A stretch of DNA of 64,000 nucleotides from Bacillus nitratireducens (GCF_001884135.1 NZ_MAOC01000007.1:248001-312000); one strand, 5' to 3'; numbered from the stretch's first letter, positions 1-9,898 are shown. Numbers and translations: made by a program. Notes: a model not told the origin generated them from the sequence alone.

Positions 1-50
1 TTCCGATAAACAAGATCAACTTTAGGATTATTCGTTTGCTTTACGGCCAT
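1..50 (-). CDS. ctaF: Cytochrome caa3 oxidase subunit IV (partial, N-terminus only)
   Basis: Only the first 16 codons are inside the window; the gene continues past the left edge on the minus strand. The visible start reads MAVKQTNNPKVDLVYR, which resembles the hydrophilic N-terminus of Bacillus CtaF. It begins 3 bases after the ctaE stop codon, as expected for the last gene of the ctaCDEF operon. The product would be the small membrane subunit IV of the caa3-type cytochrome c oxidase. The assignment rests mainly on position, because the membrane segments are not visible. Confidence 0.75.
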   Translation of the reverse strand, partial: MAVKQTNNPKVDLVYR

Positions 51-53
51 TGT

Positions 54-677
54 TTATCCCACCATTCCCATTAAATATACTACAGTGAAAATAAACACCC
101 AAACTACGTCAATAAAGTGCCAATAAATTGATGCAACATAAAACTTTGGTGCGTTGTATAAATTTAAGCCTCTCTTCGCATTTCTAAAGATTAATGTTAA
201 AATCCAACATAATCCAAACAACACGTGGAGCCCGTGTGTACCAACAAGAGCATAGAATGCAGAACCAAATGCACTACTTCTCATAGTATGCTTAAATTCA
301 TGCGTATAATGATAAAACTCATATATTTCAAACCCCAAAAATCCTAATCCCAGCAACACTGTTACAAGTAACCAAAGTTGCATTTTCTTAAAGTTGAAAT
401 TTTTCATATGATACATTGCATATACACTCGTTAAACTACTTGTTAACAAAAGCATCGTCATGATGAAAACGAGTGGCATTTGAAACATCTCTTGAGATGT
501 TGGTCCGCCATTTGTAGAGTTCTTTAATGCTAAATATGTGCCGAATAAGGAAGCGAACAACACCGTTTCGCCTCCAAGAAATAACCAAAAACCGACAAAC
601 TTATTTTTTCCCTCAAGGGTTGCTTTTTCAGGCTCTGCTGGAAATGTTTCATTCGTTAATTTTTCATCTACATGCAT
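54..677 (-). CDS. ctaE: Cytochrome caa3 oxidase subunit III
   Basis: A 207-residue polytopic membrane protein of the COX3 family, with about five hydrophobic segments. The motif GTHGLHVLFG near residue 146 and the final TVVYLMGMVG are typical of bacterial subunit III. In the aa3/caa3 oxidases this subunit holds no redox centre but stabilises the complex and its proton-pumping core. It starts where ctaD ends (the genes share one base) and is followed by ctaF, so translational coupling in a ctaCDEF operon is likely. Length matches the B. subtilis protein. Function is by family and context; confidence is high. Confidence 0.95.
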   Translation of the reverse strand: MHVDEKLTNETFPAEPEKATLEGKNKFVGFWLFLGGETVLFASLFGTYLALKNSTNGGPTSQEMFQMPLVFIMTMLLLTSSLTSVYAMYHMKNFNFKKMQLWLLVTVLLGLGFLGFEIYEFYHYTHEFKHTMRSSAFGSAFYALVGTHGLHVLFGLCWILTLIFRNAKRGLNLYNAPKFYVASIYWHFIDVVWVFIFTVVYLMGMVG

Positions 678-2539
678 TATGCCTTGCCCCCCTTATCCTC
701 TAAATCTTCTTTATGAATATGATATCCATGATCATCGACTACTGAGCGAAGGAACATTGTACCAAATGTAATGATTAAACCAATAATTGCTACTAACAAC
801 CAAAACTTATCTTTTCCACCCTGCATATACATCGCACCAAACGCGGCTATAAATAAACCTAAAGAAATGATAAACGGTGAAAACGAAGGGTTTGGCATAT
901 GAATATCACCAACTGGTTCCGCAGCTGTCATCTCTTTATTACCTTCACGTTTTTCAATCCAAAACGGATCTAATCCGCGAACAAATGGTAATTGTTTGAA
1001 ATTATATTCCGGTGTAGGTGCTGGCATTGTCCACTCTAATGTACGTGCATCCCATGGGTCACGACCAGCCTTCTCTTTTGACACTGTTGTTTTAATTACA
1101 TTGAATAAAAGAACGATTGTGCCAAGAGCCATAAATACTGCTCCAATAGAACTAATCATATTCCCCATTTCTAATCCTTGTCCCTCTAGGTATGTGTAAT
1201 AACGACGTGGCATACCAATTAATCCAAGGAAATGCTGAATAAAGAACGTTAAATGGAAACCGATAAAGAATAACCAAAATGTTATCTTTCCTAGCGTTTC
1301 ATTTAATACCTTATTAAACATAAGCGGCCAATAATAATGTGCACCTGCAAGTAAACCAAATACAACACCGCCGACAATTACATAATGAAAATGTGCTACC
1401 ACAAAATAATTATCATGAAATTGATAATCAGCTGGTGCAGATGCAAGCATAACGCCTGTAACTCCACCCATAACGAATGATGGAATAAAAGCTACCGCCC
1501 ACATCATTGGTGTTGTAAACCTAATACTTCCACCCCACATTGTAAAGAGCCAGTTAAATATTTTAATACCTGTGGGAACTGCAATCGCCATTGTTGCAAC
1601 TGAGAAGATAGCGTTCGCAACAGGACCAAGACCAACTGTAAACATATGATGCGCCCATACCATAAATCCTAAAAATCCGATTAATACAGTCGCGAACACC
1701 ATCGATGAATAACCAAATAATCTTTTTTTCGAAAATGTGGCGAAGATTTCTGAGAATATTCCGAAAGCTGGGAGTATAAGAATGTATACTTCTGGGTGAC
1801 CGAAGATCCAGAATAAATGCTCCCATATAATTGTGTTCCCACCTAATGCCGGATTAAAGAAACTTGTGCCAAATAAGCGATCTAGCATTAAAAGACCTAA
1901 TCCTACAGTTAATGGAGGAAATGCGAATAATATAAGTGACGATGTTACAAATGTTGTCCATGTAAACATCGGCATGCGCATATAGGTCATTCCTGGCGCT
2001 CGCATATTAATAATTGTAACAAGGAAGTTAATACCTCCAATTAATGTACCAATACCTGATATTTGCAAGCCGAGTACATAAAAGTCAACACCATGCCCTT
2101 TTGAGGCTAAAGCTAAAGATGCATACGATGTCCAACCTGCATCAGGTGCTCCTCCTAAAAACCAACTTAAATTTAAAAATACTCCACCAAAGAAAAACAA
2201 CCAGAATCCGAGTGAATTCAAAAACGGGAACGCCACATCACGTGCTCCAATTTGAAGTGGTACTGCGGCGTTCATAAATGCAAACACGAGTGGCATAGCT
2301 GCGAGGAAAATCATTGTTGTACCGTGCATCGTTAATACTTGATTATAAGCATCCCCAACAAGAAAAGCATTGTTAGGAATCGCTAACTGAAGGCGAATAA
2401 ATAGCGCTTCTATTCCGCCTATTATAAAAAATACTCCACCTGCAATTAAATAGAGAATGGCAATCTTTTTATGGTCTACTGTCGTTAAATAATCCCATAT
2501 GACAGCACCCATCCCCTGTTTTTTTGCTACAGAACTCAC
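677..2539 (-). CDS. ctaD: Cytochrome caa3 oxidase subunit I
   Basis: The 620-residue catalytic core of the caa3 terminal oxidase, which reduces O2 to water and pumps protons across the membrane. The haem-copper signatures are all visible: HGTTMIFL near residue 71 (a low-spin haem ligand), WIFGHPEVYILILP (CuB histidine with the cross-linked tyrosine), AHHMFTVGLG (the two adjacent CuB histidines) and HFHYVIVGG (haem ligands). Twelve or more membrane segments are followed by a C-terminal extension with further hydrophobic stretches, as usual for Bacillus caa3 subunit I. It lies between ctaC and ctaE in one operon. Length and motifs are intact. Confidence 0.97.
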   Translation of the reverse strand: MSSVAKKQGMGAVIWDYLTTVDHKKIAILYLIAGGVFFIIGGIEALFIRLQLAIPNNAFLVGDAYNQVLTMHGTTMIFLAAMPLVFAFMNAAVPLQIGARDVAFPFLNSLGFWLFFFGGVFLNLSWFLGGAPDAGWTSYASLALASKGHGVDFYVLGLQISGIGTLIGGINFLVTIINMRAPGMTYMRMPMFTWTTFVTSSLILFAFPPLTVGLGLLMLDRLFGTSFFNPALGGNTIIWEHLFWIFGHPEVYILILPAFGIFSEIFATFSKKRLFGYSSMVFATVLIGFLGFMVWAHHMFTVGLGPVANAIFSVATMAIAVPTGIKIFNWLFTMWGGSIRFTTPMMWAVAFIPSFVMGGVTGVMLASAPADYQFHDNYFVVAHFHYVIVGGVVFGLLAGAHYYWPLMFNKVLNETLGKITFWLFFIGFHLTFFIQHFLGLIGMPRRYYTYLEGQGLEMGNMISSIGAVFMALGTIVLLFNVIKTTVSKEKAGRDPWDARTLEWTMPAPTPEYNFKQLPFVRGLDPFWIEKREGNKEMTAAEPVGDIHMPNPSFSPFIISLGLFIAAFGAMYMQGGKDKFWLLVAIIGLIITFGTMFLRSVVDDHGYHIHKEDLEDKGGKA

Positions 2540-2572
2540 GTTTTCAACCTCCCCTTCGCAAATGATCCCTCT

Positions 2573-3622
2573 TTACTTTTCAATCTTTAACGTTTGTAAA
2601 TATGCATTTAATGCATTAATTTGATCATCCGTTAAGTTGCCATATTTACCAGTCATTTTATTACCTGGCTTCATATTTTCAGGATCTTTCAGCCATTTTT
2701 TTAAGTTCTCTTCATTATTTTCGGCAATACCAGCAACTGTATCGCGATCTGCAAAGTTTGCTAAGTTTGGTGCGATACGAGCGGAAGGTGGTCTACTATC
2801 ATTAGATCCAACTGCATGACAACCAATACAGCTTTTATTAAATATTTCTTGGCCTTCTTGCGCCTTTGTTGAAGCTACTTCTTTTTTCCCATCAATCTTC
2901 TTCATATCAGCAAGCCATTTTTTGTACTCGCTTTCATCTAAAGCTTTCACTTTAAATTGCATTAAAGAATGTGACGGGCCGCAAAACTCTGTACAAAAAC
3001 CATTATAAGTGCCCGATTTATCTGCCTTTAACCACATTTTGTTTACATTATCTGTATTTGTATCCATTTTCCCAGCTAAAGATGGAACCCAAAACGAATG
3101 TTTAATATCGGCACCCTTCAAATTCAAATACACTTTCTTACCTGTGGGGATGACTAAATCTTGAGAAGTTACTATTTTTTCTGATTTATAAGAAAATTCC
3201 CACCAATAAAGATTCGCTGTTACATCAACAACGATAGTATCTTTATCAATATTCTTTTTCTCCATCGCACTTACATCAGCAAGCTTGAATGTATATGTAA
3301 CAGTCGGAACAGCCAAGATTAACAAAAGAATAATCGGAATAACTGTCCATATAATTTCTAGTTTGTGATTTCCTTCAACTTGCTCTGGAATGAAATCTTC
3401 CTCACCCTTCTTTTGTCGGAAACGCACAATTACATATAAGAAAATAATAGTAACTACAAGTACTACTCCAATCATGATTGCACTCGCTAGTAAGAGCAAA
3501 TCATATTGCATTTTTGCTACTTCTCCTTGCGGAATTAAAGTAGATTGAAAGGCTTTACCGCACCCCCCTAACAGTAAAGCCAGCAGTGAAACGAACGAAA
3601 GCAGTCGCCACTGTTTCTTCAT
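2573..3622 (-). CDS. ctaC: Cytochrome caa3 oxidase subunit II (lipoprotein with fused cytochrome c)
   Basis: Membrane-bound subunit II that accepts electrons and passes them to subunit I. I place the start at the ATG at 3622 (349 residues), behind a GGGGG ribosome-binding site, rather than at the GTG 15 bases upstream. Residues 1-21 form a lipoprotein signal ending in LLGGC, so Cys21 is the predicted lipid anchor. Two membrane helices follow, then a cupredoxin domain with the CuA motif CTEFCGPSHSLM. A C-terminal cytochrome c domain carries the haem attachment site CIGCH and a distal methionine region (MKPGNKM). The fused cytochrome defines the caa3 rather than the quinol-oxidase type. Confidence 0.96.
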   Translation of the reverse strand: MKKQWRLLSFVSLLALLLGGCGKAFQSTLIPQGEVAKMQYDLLLLASAIMIGVVLVVTIIFLYVIVRFRQKKGEEDFIPEQVEGNHKLEIIWTVIPIILLLILAVPTVTYTFKLADVSAMEKKNIDKDTIVVDVTANLYWWEFSYKSEKIVTSQDLVIPTGKKVYLNLKGADIKHSFWVPSLAGKMDTNTDNVNKMWLKADKSGTYNGFCTEFCGPSHSLMQFKVKALDESEYKKWLADMKKIDGKKEVASTKAQEGQEIFNKSCIGCHAVGSNDSRPPSARIAPNLANFADRDTVAGIAENNEENLKKWLKDPENMKPGNKMTGKYGNLTDDQINALNAYLQTLKIEK

Positions 3623-3715
3623 ACAAACAACCCCCACTTTCTTTGTGAATTAGATTGTACTTTATAGTTAAGTAAAGTAAATCTCAACGTAAAGAAATCC
3701 AATCATGTCGTTGTC

Positions 3716-4639
3716 TTAGAAGAATGTAACTACAATCATTGACACAAATAAGATTGTTAAGTAATTCAGGGAATAAACAAACATTTTTACGGACCATTTG
3801 ATGTCATCTTGCTTACGGAAGCCATAAAACCCTAGTACGATCCATCCGATGTTTAGCAATGTTGCGATTACCATGAATGTTATTCCAAGCCCACTCATAT
3901 AAAATGGTAGTGGTAATAAACATACTGTCCAAATCATAATCTGACGTTTCGTAATATCAAATCCCTGTACAACAGGAAGCATTGGGATTCCTGCATTTCG
4001 ATATTCATCAACACGTTTCATCGCTAATGCGAGGAAATGTGGGATTTGCCAAATAAACATAATTAAAAATAACATCCAAGCAATTGGATGGCCTAAAGAT
4101 GGATCGATTGCTGCCCATCCAATTAAAGGTGGAACTGCTCCAGATATACTACCTACAACAGTATTTAGTGTATACTTTCTCTTTGTCCATAACGTATATA
4201 AGACAACATATGTGAAAGCACCAATAAATCCCATTAATACTGCCATTGGTGTTGTTAATAATAAAAATACAAATCCAAGAAGTAATATAACTAGTCCAAA
4301 TGTAAGTGCAAATCCCGGTTTATACTTCCCAGTAACCGTTGGACGGTTTTTTGTTCTTTCCATTAACGGGTCGATGTCTCGATCAATGTAATTATTTAAA
4401 CAACATACCCCCGCCATAATTAATCCAGAACCAACGATTGTAAAGAATAACTTATCCAGATTGTCCATCACACTTAATCCATTAAAGTGTAATGCCAACC
4501 AAAATCCTGTAAATACAGTAAGTGTATTTGAGTTTACAATCCCCATTTTAACGAGCGCTTTTAAATCTTGTAACCGAGTTGTTTCCGGCACACTTGTAAC
4601 AGCAGACTCATCATGCAGCTCACTTGTTGCATGGTTCAT
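3716..4639 (-). CDS. ctaB: Protoheme IX farnesyltransferase (haem O synthase)
   Basis: Transfers a farnesyl group to protohaem to make haem O, the first step toward the haem A used by the caa3 oxidase. It is a UbiA-family membrane protein of about 307 residues. The first aspartate-rich prenyl-binding motif is [15 protein letters not shown]; a second conserved stretch is [17 protein letters not shown]. Multiple membrane helices are evident. GTG (4642) and ATG (4639) are adjacent possible starts; the GAGGGGG site is better spaced for the ATG. It lies 93 bases upstream of ctaC in the same direction, and divergent ctaA performs the next step. Confidence 0.95.
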   Translation of the reverse strand: MNHATSELHDESAVTSVPETTRLQDLKALVKMGIVNSNTLTVFTGFWLALHFNGLSVMDNLDKLFFTIVGSGLIMAGVCCLNNYIDRDIDPLMERTKNRPTVTGKYKPGFALTFGLVILLLGFVFLLLTTPMAVLMGFIGAFTYVVLYTLWTKRKYTLNTVVGSISGAVPPLIGWAAIDPSLGHPIAWMLFLIMFIWQIPHFLALAMKRVDEYRNAGIPMLPVVQGFDITKRQIMIWTVCLLPLPFYMSGLGITFMVIATLLNIGWIVLGFYGFRKQDDIKWSVKMFVYSLNYLTILFVSMIVVTFF

Positions 4640-5137
4640 CACTTTAACCCCCTCTTAAAACTTTCATCTTTCTTTTTGCGCCTATTTCGAATGAAATATT
4701 TCGCTTCTATATAGCAATATTATTACAGTAGAAACATTGTTAACCCATTCTACTACTAATCTACGCCCATACTCCAATATATTAAATCATATTTCCCGAA
4801 CATTTTGTGAAGAAAACATGAACTTTTTGTGTCGAACATAAAAAACTTAATTCTTACTTGTCCTTATCATAACATGATGTTACCTTCTATCATAAACTTT
4901 TTTTGTCATATTTAACACGTATTCTCCCCATTTCTTTTCAAAATAGCCTATTTTCCACCTAAAATTTTCCTTATATATCCTATTTCTACACCCATTTTCT
5001 CTCCCCTGTCTGCGCCCACCATTTCTTTGCTATTTTATTATTTTTTATATATCATAGGAACTAGCGCGTTTTATTCTATACATAATGGAATGAAAATATT
5101 TCGCAATAACTTCATAGCAGAAAGATGGTGAAATAGA
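4640..5137. other. ctaB-ctaA divergent intergenic region
   Basis: About 500 bases of AT-rich non-coding DNA between the two haem A biosynthesis genes, so it must hold both promoters. A plausible minus-10 for ctaA is the TACATAAT-like stretch near 5089. In B. subtilis this region is bound by ResD; I could not identify a convincing site by eye. No open reading frame with a ribosome-binding site is seen here. Confidence 0.5.
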
Positions 5138-6073
5138 TTGCAACGCTTTATTAAATGGTTAGCAGTCATTACGAGTCTTGATTTATTAATAGTTTTACTA
5201 GGAGGCGCCTTAGTTACAAAAACAGGTTCTGGCCAAGGGTGCGGTAAATCATGGCCACTTTGTAACGGTGAATTTGTTCCATCTAATTTATCAATGGAAA
5301 CTATTATTGAACTAAGTCACCGACTTACATCAGGATCAGCAGGAATTCTTGTCACACTCCTTTGTATTTTGTCCTGGAAATATTATAAACATGTGCGCGA
5401 AACAAAAACGTTAGCAATTTTATCCTTCGTATTTTTAGTTGCACAAGCATTAATGGGAGCTGCTGCTGTTGTTTGGGGACAAATGCCAGCTGTACTTGCT
5501 ATCCATTTCGGTATTTCCTTAATTTCATTTGCTTCTGTCATTTTATTAACGTGTCTTATCTTTGAAATCGACCAGAAATTTGATGCACGTTCACTTATTA
5601 TGGACAAAAAAATGAAATTTCATATTTATGGTGTAACAATTTACAGTTATATTGTCGTCTACACAGGCGCTTTAGTACGTCACGAACGAGCTAGCTTAGC
5701 CTGCCCAGACTTTCCTTTATGTAGCAAAAATAGACCTATGCCAACTCAACTACATGAATGGGTTCAAATGGGACATAGAGTTGCAGCGATGTTAATTTTC
5801 GCTTGGATACTATACGCGATGATTCTCGCTATTCGCCATTACAAACAGCAGCCTGTCGTATACTGGGGATGGATCATTTCATTTATCCTTGTTACACTTC
5901 AAGCTATCGTGGGAATTTTAGTCGTATTTACAAATGCTAATTTAGTAATGGCATTATTACATTCACTATTCATTTCTTGCTTGTTTGCTGTACTATGCTA
6001 TTTAGTTATGTTAGGTACAAGAAGTAAAGCGAATGCAAAAGAAGCTGAATCAACTTCTAAACAAACAAAATAA
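5138..6073 (+). CDS. ctaA: Haem A synthase
   Basis: Oxidises the C8 methyl of haem O to the formyl group of haem A for the caa3 oxidase. The 311-residue product has eight predicted membrane helices arranged as two homologous four-helix bundles. Haem-binding histidines are visible in [25 protein letters not shown] and LLHSLFIS. The cysteine pair expected in type-A CtaA extracellular loops is present in each half (CGKSWPLC and CPDFPLC). Translation starts at TTG (5138) after a GGTG-containing site. It is divergent from ctaB. The sequence appears complete. Confidence 0.95.
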   Translation: MQRFIKWLAVITSLDLLIVLLGGALVTKTGSGQGCGKSWPLCNGEFVPSNLSMETIIELSHRLTSGSAGILVTLLCILSWKYYKHVRETKTLAILSFVFLVAQALMGAAAVVWGQMPAVLAIHFGISLISFASVILLTCLIFEIDQKFDARSLIMDKKMKFHIYGVTIYSYIVVYTGALVRHERASLACPDFPLCSKNRPMPTQLHEWVQMGHRVAAMLIFAWILYAMILAIRHYKQQPVVYWGWIISFILVTLQAIVGILVVFTNANLVMALLHSLFISCLFAVLCYLVMLGTRSKANAKEAESTSKQTK

Positions 6074-6082
6074 ATTTAAATT

Positions 6083-6115
6083 AAAATACCTTGCCGAATT
6101 GGCAAGGTATTTTTT
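6083..6115 (+). terminator. ctaA rho-independent terminator
   Basis: ATACCTTGCC and GGCAAGGTAT pair around a GAATT loop and are followed by TTTTT, 10-40 bases after the ctaA stop. Confidence 0.9.
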
Positions 6116-6122
6116 GCGATAA

Positions 6123-6152
6123 AAAAAGAGCTGTATTTACACAGCTCTTTTT
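6123..6152 (-). terminator. pycA rho-independent terminator
   Basis: A 12-bp stem AAAAAGAGCTGT / ACAGCTCTTTTT with a 6-base loop lies just beyond the pycA stop. The T-run is on the minus strand side, and the element may also work for ctaA read-through. Confidence 0.9.
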
Positions 6153-6157
6153 CTATT

Positions 6158-9100
6158 TTAGTAATCTAATTCAATGAGTAAGTCACCCGTTTGAATTGCA
6201 TCTCCATCGTTAACATATACTTTTTTCACTTTACCATTGAACGGCGCTTGAACTGTCGTTTCCATTTTCATCGCTTCTGTAATTGCCATAGAATCGCCTT
6301 TTTTCACTTCATCGCCTTCTTTTACAACTACTTTAATAACTGTCCCTGGCATTGTTGCACTAATGTGGTTTGGATTTTCACGGTTTCCTTTCACACGTTG
6401 TGCCACTGTTGCTTTTACACTTTCGTCTTTCACAACAATCTCACGTGGTTGACCGTTAAACTCCAAGTAAAGTACACGGTTTCCATCTGGCTGAGGCTCT
6501 CCGATTGATACTAGTTTAACCATCAATGTTTTACCTTGTTCGATTTCCACATCGATTTCTTCACCTAATCTCATTCCATAGAAGAATGTCGTTGTATCAA
6601 GCACAGATACGTTTCCATAAAGATCAGCAACTTTTTCGTAGTCCATAAACACTTTTGGATATAACGCATATGCGACTACATCAAAAATCGTCACTTCGCG
6701 TCCAAGTTTATGGAATAACTCTTTTTGTAAAGCATCGAAATCTACCGGCTCTAATAATTCACCTGGTCTTACTGTTAATGGCTCTTTCCCTTTTAAAATT
6801 ATTTCTTGTAATTTTTTCGGGAAACCACCATATGGTTGTCCTAAATCTCCCGAGAACATTTCAACAACAGATCCTGGGAAGTCCATAGAATGTCCACGCT
6901 CTAAAATATCTTGTTCTGTTAAGTGATTTTGAACCATAAATAATGCCATATCACCGACAACTTTAGATGATGGTGTTACTTTTACAATATCACCAAACAT
7001 ATCATTAACACGGCGATACATCACTTTAACTTCATCGAAGCGATCTCCTAAACCAACCGCTTTCGCTTGTTGTTGTAAATTACTATACTGTCCGCCTGGC
7101 ATTTCGTGCATATATACCTCTGTGTGAGGTGCATTCATACCACTTTCAAACGGTGCGTAGTATTTACGTACATCTTCCCAGTAATGAGATAGTTTTTCTA
7201 ATGAATCTATATTAACGTCTGGCTGTCTTTCGTTTCCGCCTAACGCATAGTATAGCGTGTTCGCACTTGGTTGTGACGTTTGACCAGCCATAGAACTTAC
7301 TGCTACATCGACAATGTCAACACCTGCTTCAATTGCCTTCGTATACGTTAATATACCATTTCCACTTGTATCGTGTGTGTGCAGATGAATCGGAATCGAT
7401 ACCGTCTCTTTTAATGCTGAAACTAGATCATATGCTGCATTTGGTTTTAGTAAGCCCGCCATATCTTTAATACCTAAAATGTGAGCTCCTGATGCTTCTA
7501 ACTCTTTTGCTAAGTTTTTATAGTAATTTAAATCATATTTACTACGTAACGGATCATGAATATCTCCTGTGTAACACATTGTCGCTTCTGCAATTTTACC
7601 AGTATCTCGTACAGCATCAATCGCAACTCTCATACCTTCTACCCAGTTTAAGCTATCAAAAATACGGAAGACATCAATTCCAGCTTGAGCAGAACATTCC
7701 ACAAATTTTTGAATTAAATTATCTGGATAGTTTTTGTAACCTACTGCGTTTGAAGAGCGAAGTAACATTTGGAATAAAACGTTTGGCATTTTTTCACGAA
7801 GATCTAGTAATCGTTCCCATGGATCTTCTTTCAAGAAACGATATGCAACATCAAACGTTGCACCGCCCCACATTTCCGCTGAGAATAAGTTTGGTAACAT
7901 TCTCGCTGTCGGCTCTGCAATGTGATGTAAATCTTTTGTACGAACACGAGTTGCAAGTAATGACTGATGTGCATCACGGAATGTTGTATCAGTTAAAAGT
8001 ACACGCTTTTGATCTTGTACCCACTTTACTAATCCATCCGCCCCACGCTCATCCAAAATTTGTTTCGTTCCATTTTGGATTGGCTCTGAGTGTATCACAT
8101 TTGGTATACGAGCATCTGAGAAAATTGGTTTCTCTTTTTTCCCTACTCCTGGGAAGCCATTTACTGTTACTGTACCAATATAATTTAACATTTTTGTTCC
8201 GCGGTCTTTACGTTTCGGGAACAAGAATAGTTCAGGTGAAGCGTCAATAAATGAAGTGTCATATTCTCCTGATAAGAAGTTTTTATGTTTTACTACATTC
8301 TCTAGGAATGGAATATTTGTTTTAATACCACGAATACGGAATTCTTTTAAGTTACGTTCCATTTTTGCAGCGGCTTGTTCAAAAGTAAGTGCCCAAGTAG
8401 TAACTTTTACAAGTAAAGAGTCGTAGTATGGTGTAATAACTGCACCTTGGAAACTATTACCTGTATCAAGACGAACACCAAAACCACCGCCTGATCGGTA
8501 CGCCATAATTTTCCCTGTATCTGGCATGAAATTATTTAGTGGGTCTTCAGTCGTTACACGAGATTGGATTGCAAATCCATGCACAACCACTTCCTCTTGC
8601 TTAGGAACACCTACCATTTTACTATGTAATGCATGTCCATCAGCTATTAATATTTGTGATTGAACGATATCCACTCCTGTAATCATTTCTGTAATTGTAT
8701 GTTCAACTTGAACACGTGGGTTTACTTCAATGAAGTAAAACTCATCACCTTTTACAAGGAATTCTACCGTTCCTGCGTTTAAATAGTTTACATTTTTCGT
8801 TAACTTAACAGCAGCATCACAAATACGTTGACGCAAATCATCTGAAAGCGATACACTCGGTGCGATTTCGACAACTTTTTGATGGCGACGTTGTACAGAA
8901 CAGTCACGCTCGAATAAGTGAACAACATTGCCTTCTTCATCTGCTAAAATTTGTACTTCTATATGTTTAGGTTTTTCAACGAATTTTTCAACGTATACTT
9001 CATCATTACCAAAGGCTGCTTTTGCTTCTGATTTCGCGCGATTATACGATTCTCTTAATTCTTCACTAGCTCGTACTATACGCATACCTCGGCCGCCACC

Positions 9101-9604
9101 ACCAAGGGACGCTTTAATAATAATCGGGTAATCATACTTTTCAGCAAATTCTGCGACTTCTTCTAATGAATTTACTGGACCATCACTACCAGGAATAACT
9201 GGAATTTGTGCTAACTGCGCTTGTGTTCTTGCTTTAACTTTATCTCCAAACATATCTAAATGCTTACTTTTTGGACCAATAAAGATAATTTCTTCTTCTT
9301 CACAACGTTTTGCGAATTGAATATTTTCTGACAAGAAACCATATCCAGGGTGGATTGCATCTACATGATTACTTTTCGCAATCTCAATAATGCCTTCAAT
9401 ATCTAGATAAGCATCAATTGGTTTTTTTCCTTCCCCAACTAAATAGGACTCATCGGCTTTATAGCGATGATAAGAACCGCTATCCTCTTTCGAATAAATT
9501 GCAACTGTGTTTAATCCAAGTTCTGAACATGCTCGAAATACACGAATTGCAATCTCTCCACGGTTAGCTACCAATACTTTTTGAATACGTTGCAGCTTTG
9601 TCAT
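6158..9604 (-). CDS. pycA: Pyruvate carboxylase
   Basis: ATP-dependent carboxylation of pyruvate to oxaloacetate, the main anaplerotic reaction and the entry to gluconeogenesis. The 1148-residue chain has the full multidomain order. An N-terminal biotin carboxylase/ATP-grasp region comes first (ASLGGGGRGMR near 166; FIEVNPRVQVEH). The carboxyltransferase barrel begins near 530 (DTTFRDAHQSLLATR). The C-terminal biotinyl domain carries the lysine in EAMKMETT near 1112. Length is normal. Its promoter region contains three CcpN-like operator sequences, so glucose-dependent repression is possible. DarB, encoded at 39159-39602, is known in B. subtilis to stimulate this enzyme when not bound to c-di-AMP. 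Confidence 0.98.
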   Translation of the reverse strand: MTKLQRIQKVLVANRGEIAIRVFRACSELGLNTVAIYSKEDSGSYHRYKADESYLVGEGKKPIDAYLDIEGIIEIAKSNHVDAIHPGYGFLSENIQFAKRCEEEEIIFIGPKSKHLDMFGDKVKARTQAQLAQIPVIPGSDGPVNSLEEVAEFAEKYDYPIIIKASLGGGGRGMRIVRASEELRESYNRAKSEAKAAFGNDEVYVEKFVEKPKHIEVQILADEEGNVVHLFERDCSVQRRHQKVVEIAPSVSLSDDLRQRICDAAVKLTKNVNYLNAGTVEFLVKGDEFYFIEVNPRVQVEHTITEMITGVDIVQSQILIADGHALHSKMVGVPKQEEVVVHGFAIQSRVTTEDPLNNFMPDTGKIMAYRSGGGFGVRLDTGNSFQGAVITPYYDSLLVKVTTWALTFEQAAAKMERNLKEFRIRGIKTNIPFLENVVKHKNFLSGEYDTSFIDASPELFLFPKRKDRGTKMLNYIGTVTVNGFPGVGKKEKPIFSDARIPNVIHSEPIQNGTKQILDERGADGLVKWVQDQKRVLLTDTTFRDAHQSLLATRVRTKDLHHIAEPTARMLPNLFSAEMWGGATFDVAYRFLKEDPWERLLDLREKMPNVLFQMLLRSSNAVGYKNYPDNLIQKFVECSAQAGIDVFRIFDSLNWVEGMRVAIDAVRDTGKIAEATMCYTGDIHDPLRSKYDLNYYKNLAKELEASGAHILGIKDMAGLLKPNAAYDLVSALKETVSIPIHLHTHDTSGNGILTYTKAIEAGVDIVDVAVSSMAGQTSQPSANTLYYALGGNERQPDVNIDSLEKLSHYWEDVRKYYAPFESGMNAPHTEVYMHEMPGGQYSNLQQQAKAVGLGDRFDEVKVMYRRVNDMFGDIVKVTPSSKVVGDMALFMVQNHLTEQDILERGHSMDFPGSVVEMFSGDLGQPYGGFPKKLQEIILKGKEPLTVRPGELLEPVDFDALQKELFHKLGREVTIFDVVAYALYPKVFMDYEKVADLYGNVSVLDTTTFFYGMRLGEEIDVEIEQGKTLMVKLVSIGEPQPDGNRVLYLEFNGQPREIVVKDESVKATVAQRVKGNRENPNHISATMPGTVIKVVVKEGDEVKKGDSMAITEAMKMETTVQAPFNGKVKKVYVNDGDAIQTGDLLIELDY

Positions 9605-9782
9605 GATTTTCCCCCTCTACTTTCTACCACTCTAGAGATAAAATACATACACACTCTAAAGAGCGTGAAGTTCTTCACTTTCCACATTATATTATACTTA
9701 GAAAGCTTCACTTTATTTTTATCCATCATACCTTATTTTTCAACAAATGATAAGTTTTCTGATCAATTTGTTTCACAAAAAC

Positions 9783-9812
9783 AGTATAGCATACCTCTTC
9801 CTTTTCTAACAA
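9783..9812 (-). promoter_or_regulatory. Predicted pycA promoter (SigA type)
   Basis: On the minus strand, TTGTTA (9807-9812) is followed after 18 bases by TATACT (9783-9788), preceded by TGC, an extended minus-10. It lies about 180 bases upstream of the pycA start. The CcpN-like boxes abut it on the upstream side. Confidence 0.6.
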
Positions 9813-9818
9813 CATTAT

Positions 9819-9881
9819 TGTATATCACATTAATTTTAATGTGATATATTTTTAATCAATATAACAAAATAGTATATCACA
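9819..9881. promoter_or_regulatory. Three CcpN-like operators including a perfect palindrome upstream of pycA
   Basis: Three 11-mers fit the consensus TRTGHYATAYW. They are TGTGATATACA (minus strand, 9819-9829), TGTGATATATT (plus strand, 9840-9850) and TGTGATATACT (minus strand, 9871-9881). The first two form a perfect inverted repeat of 13-base arms (TATATCACATTAA) around TT at 9821-9848. The region lies between the ftsW terminator and the predicted pycA promoter, and nothing else there explains the symmetry. Identity as CcpN sites is inferred from the consensus, which resembles an extended minus-10; clustering and symmetry strengthen it. Confidence 0.6.
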
Positions 9882-9898
9882 TTAAAAATAAACGAAAT

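Noticed and set aside
7492-8250. Long open frame on the plus strand inside pycA
   Set aside because: It runs antisense to a clear pyruvate carboxylase gene, has no ribosome-binding site and an unlikely composition rich in Leu, His and Tyr.
9665-9678. GTGAAG TT CTTCAC palindrome in the pycA leader
   Set aside because: Only 6-bp arms in a leader and no known regulator; likely part of a weak RNA fold.
9821-9848. CRP/FNR-type site (TGTGA..TCACA) upstream of pycA
   Set aside because: The half-sites are in the reversed order TCACA..TGTGA with other spacing, which does not fit CRP/FNR; CcpN fits better.
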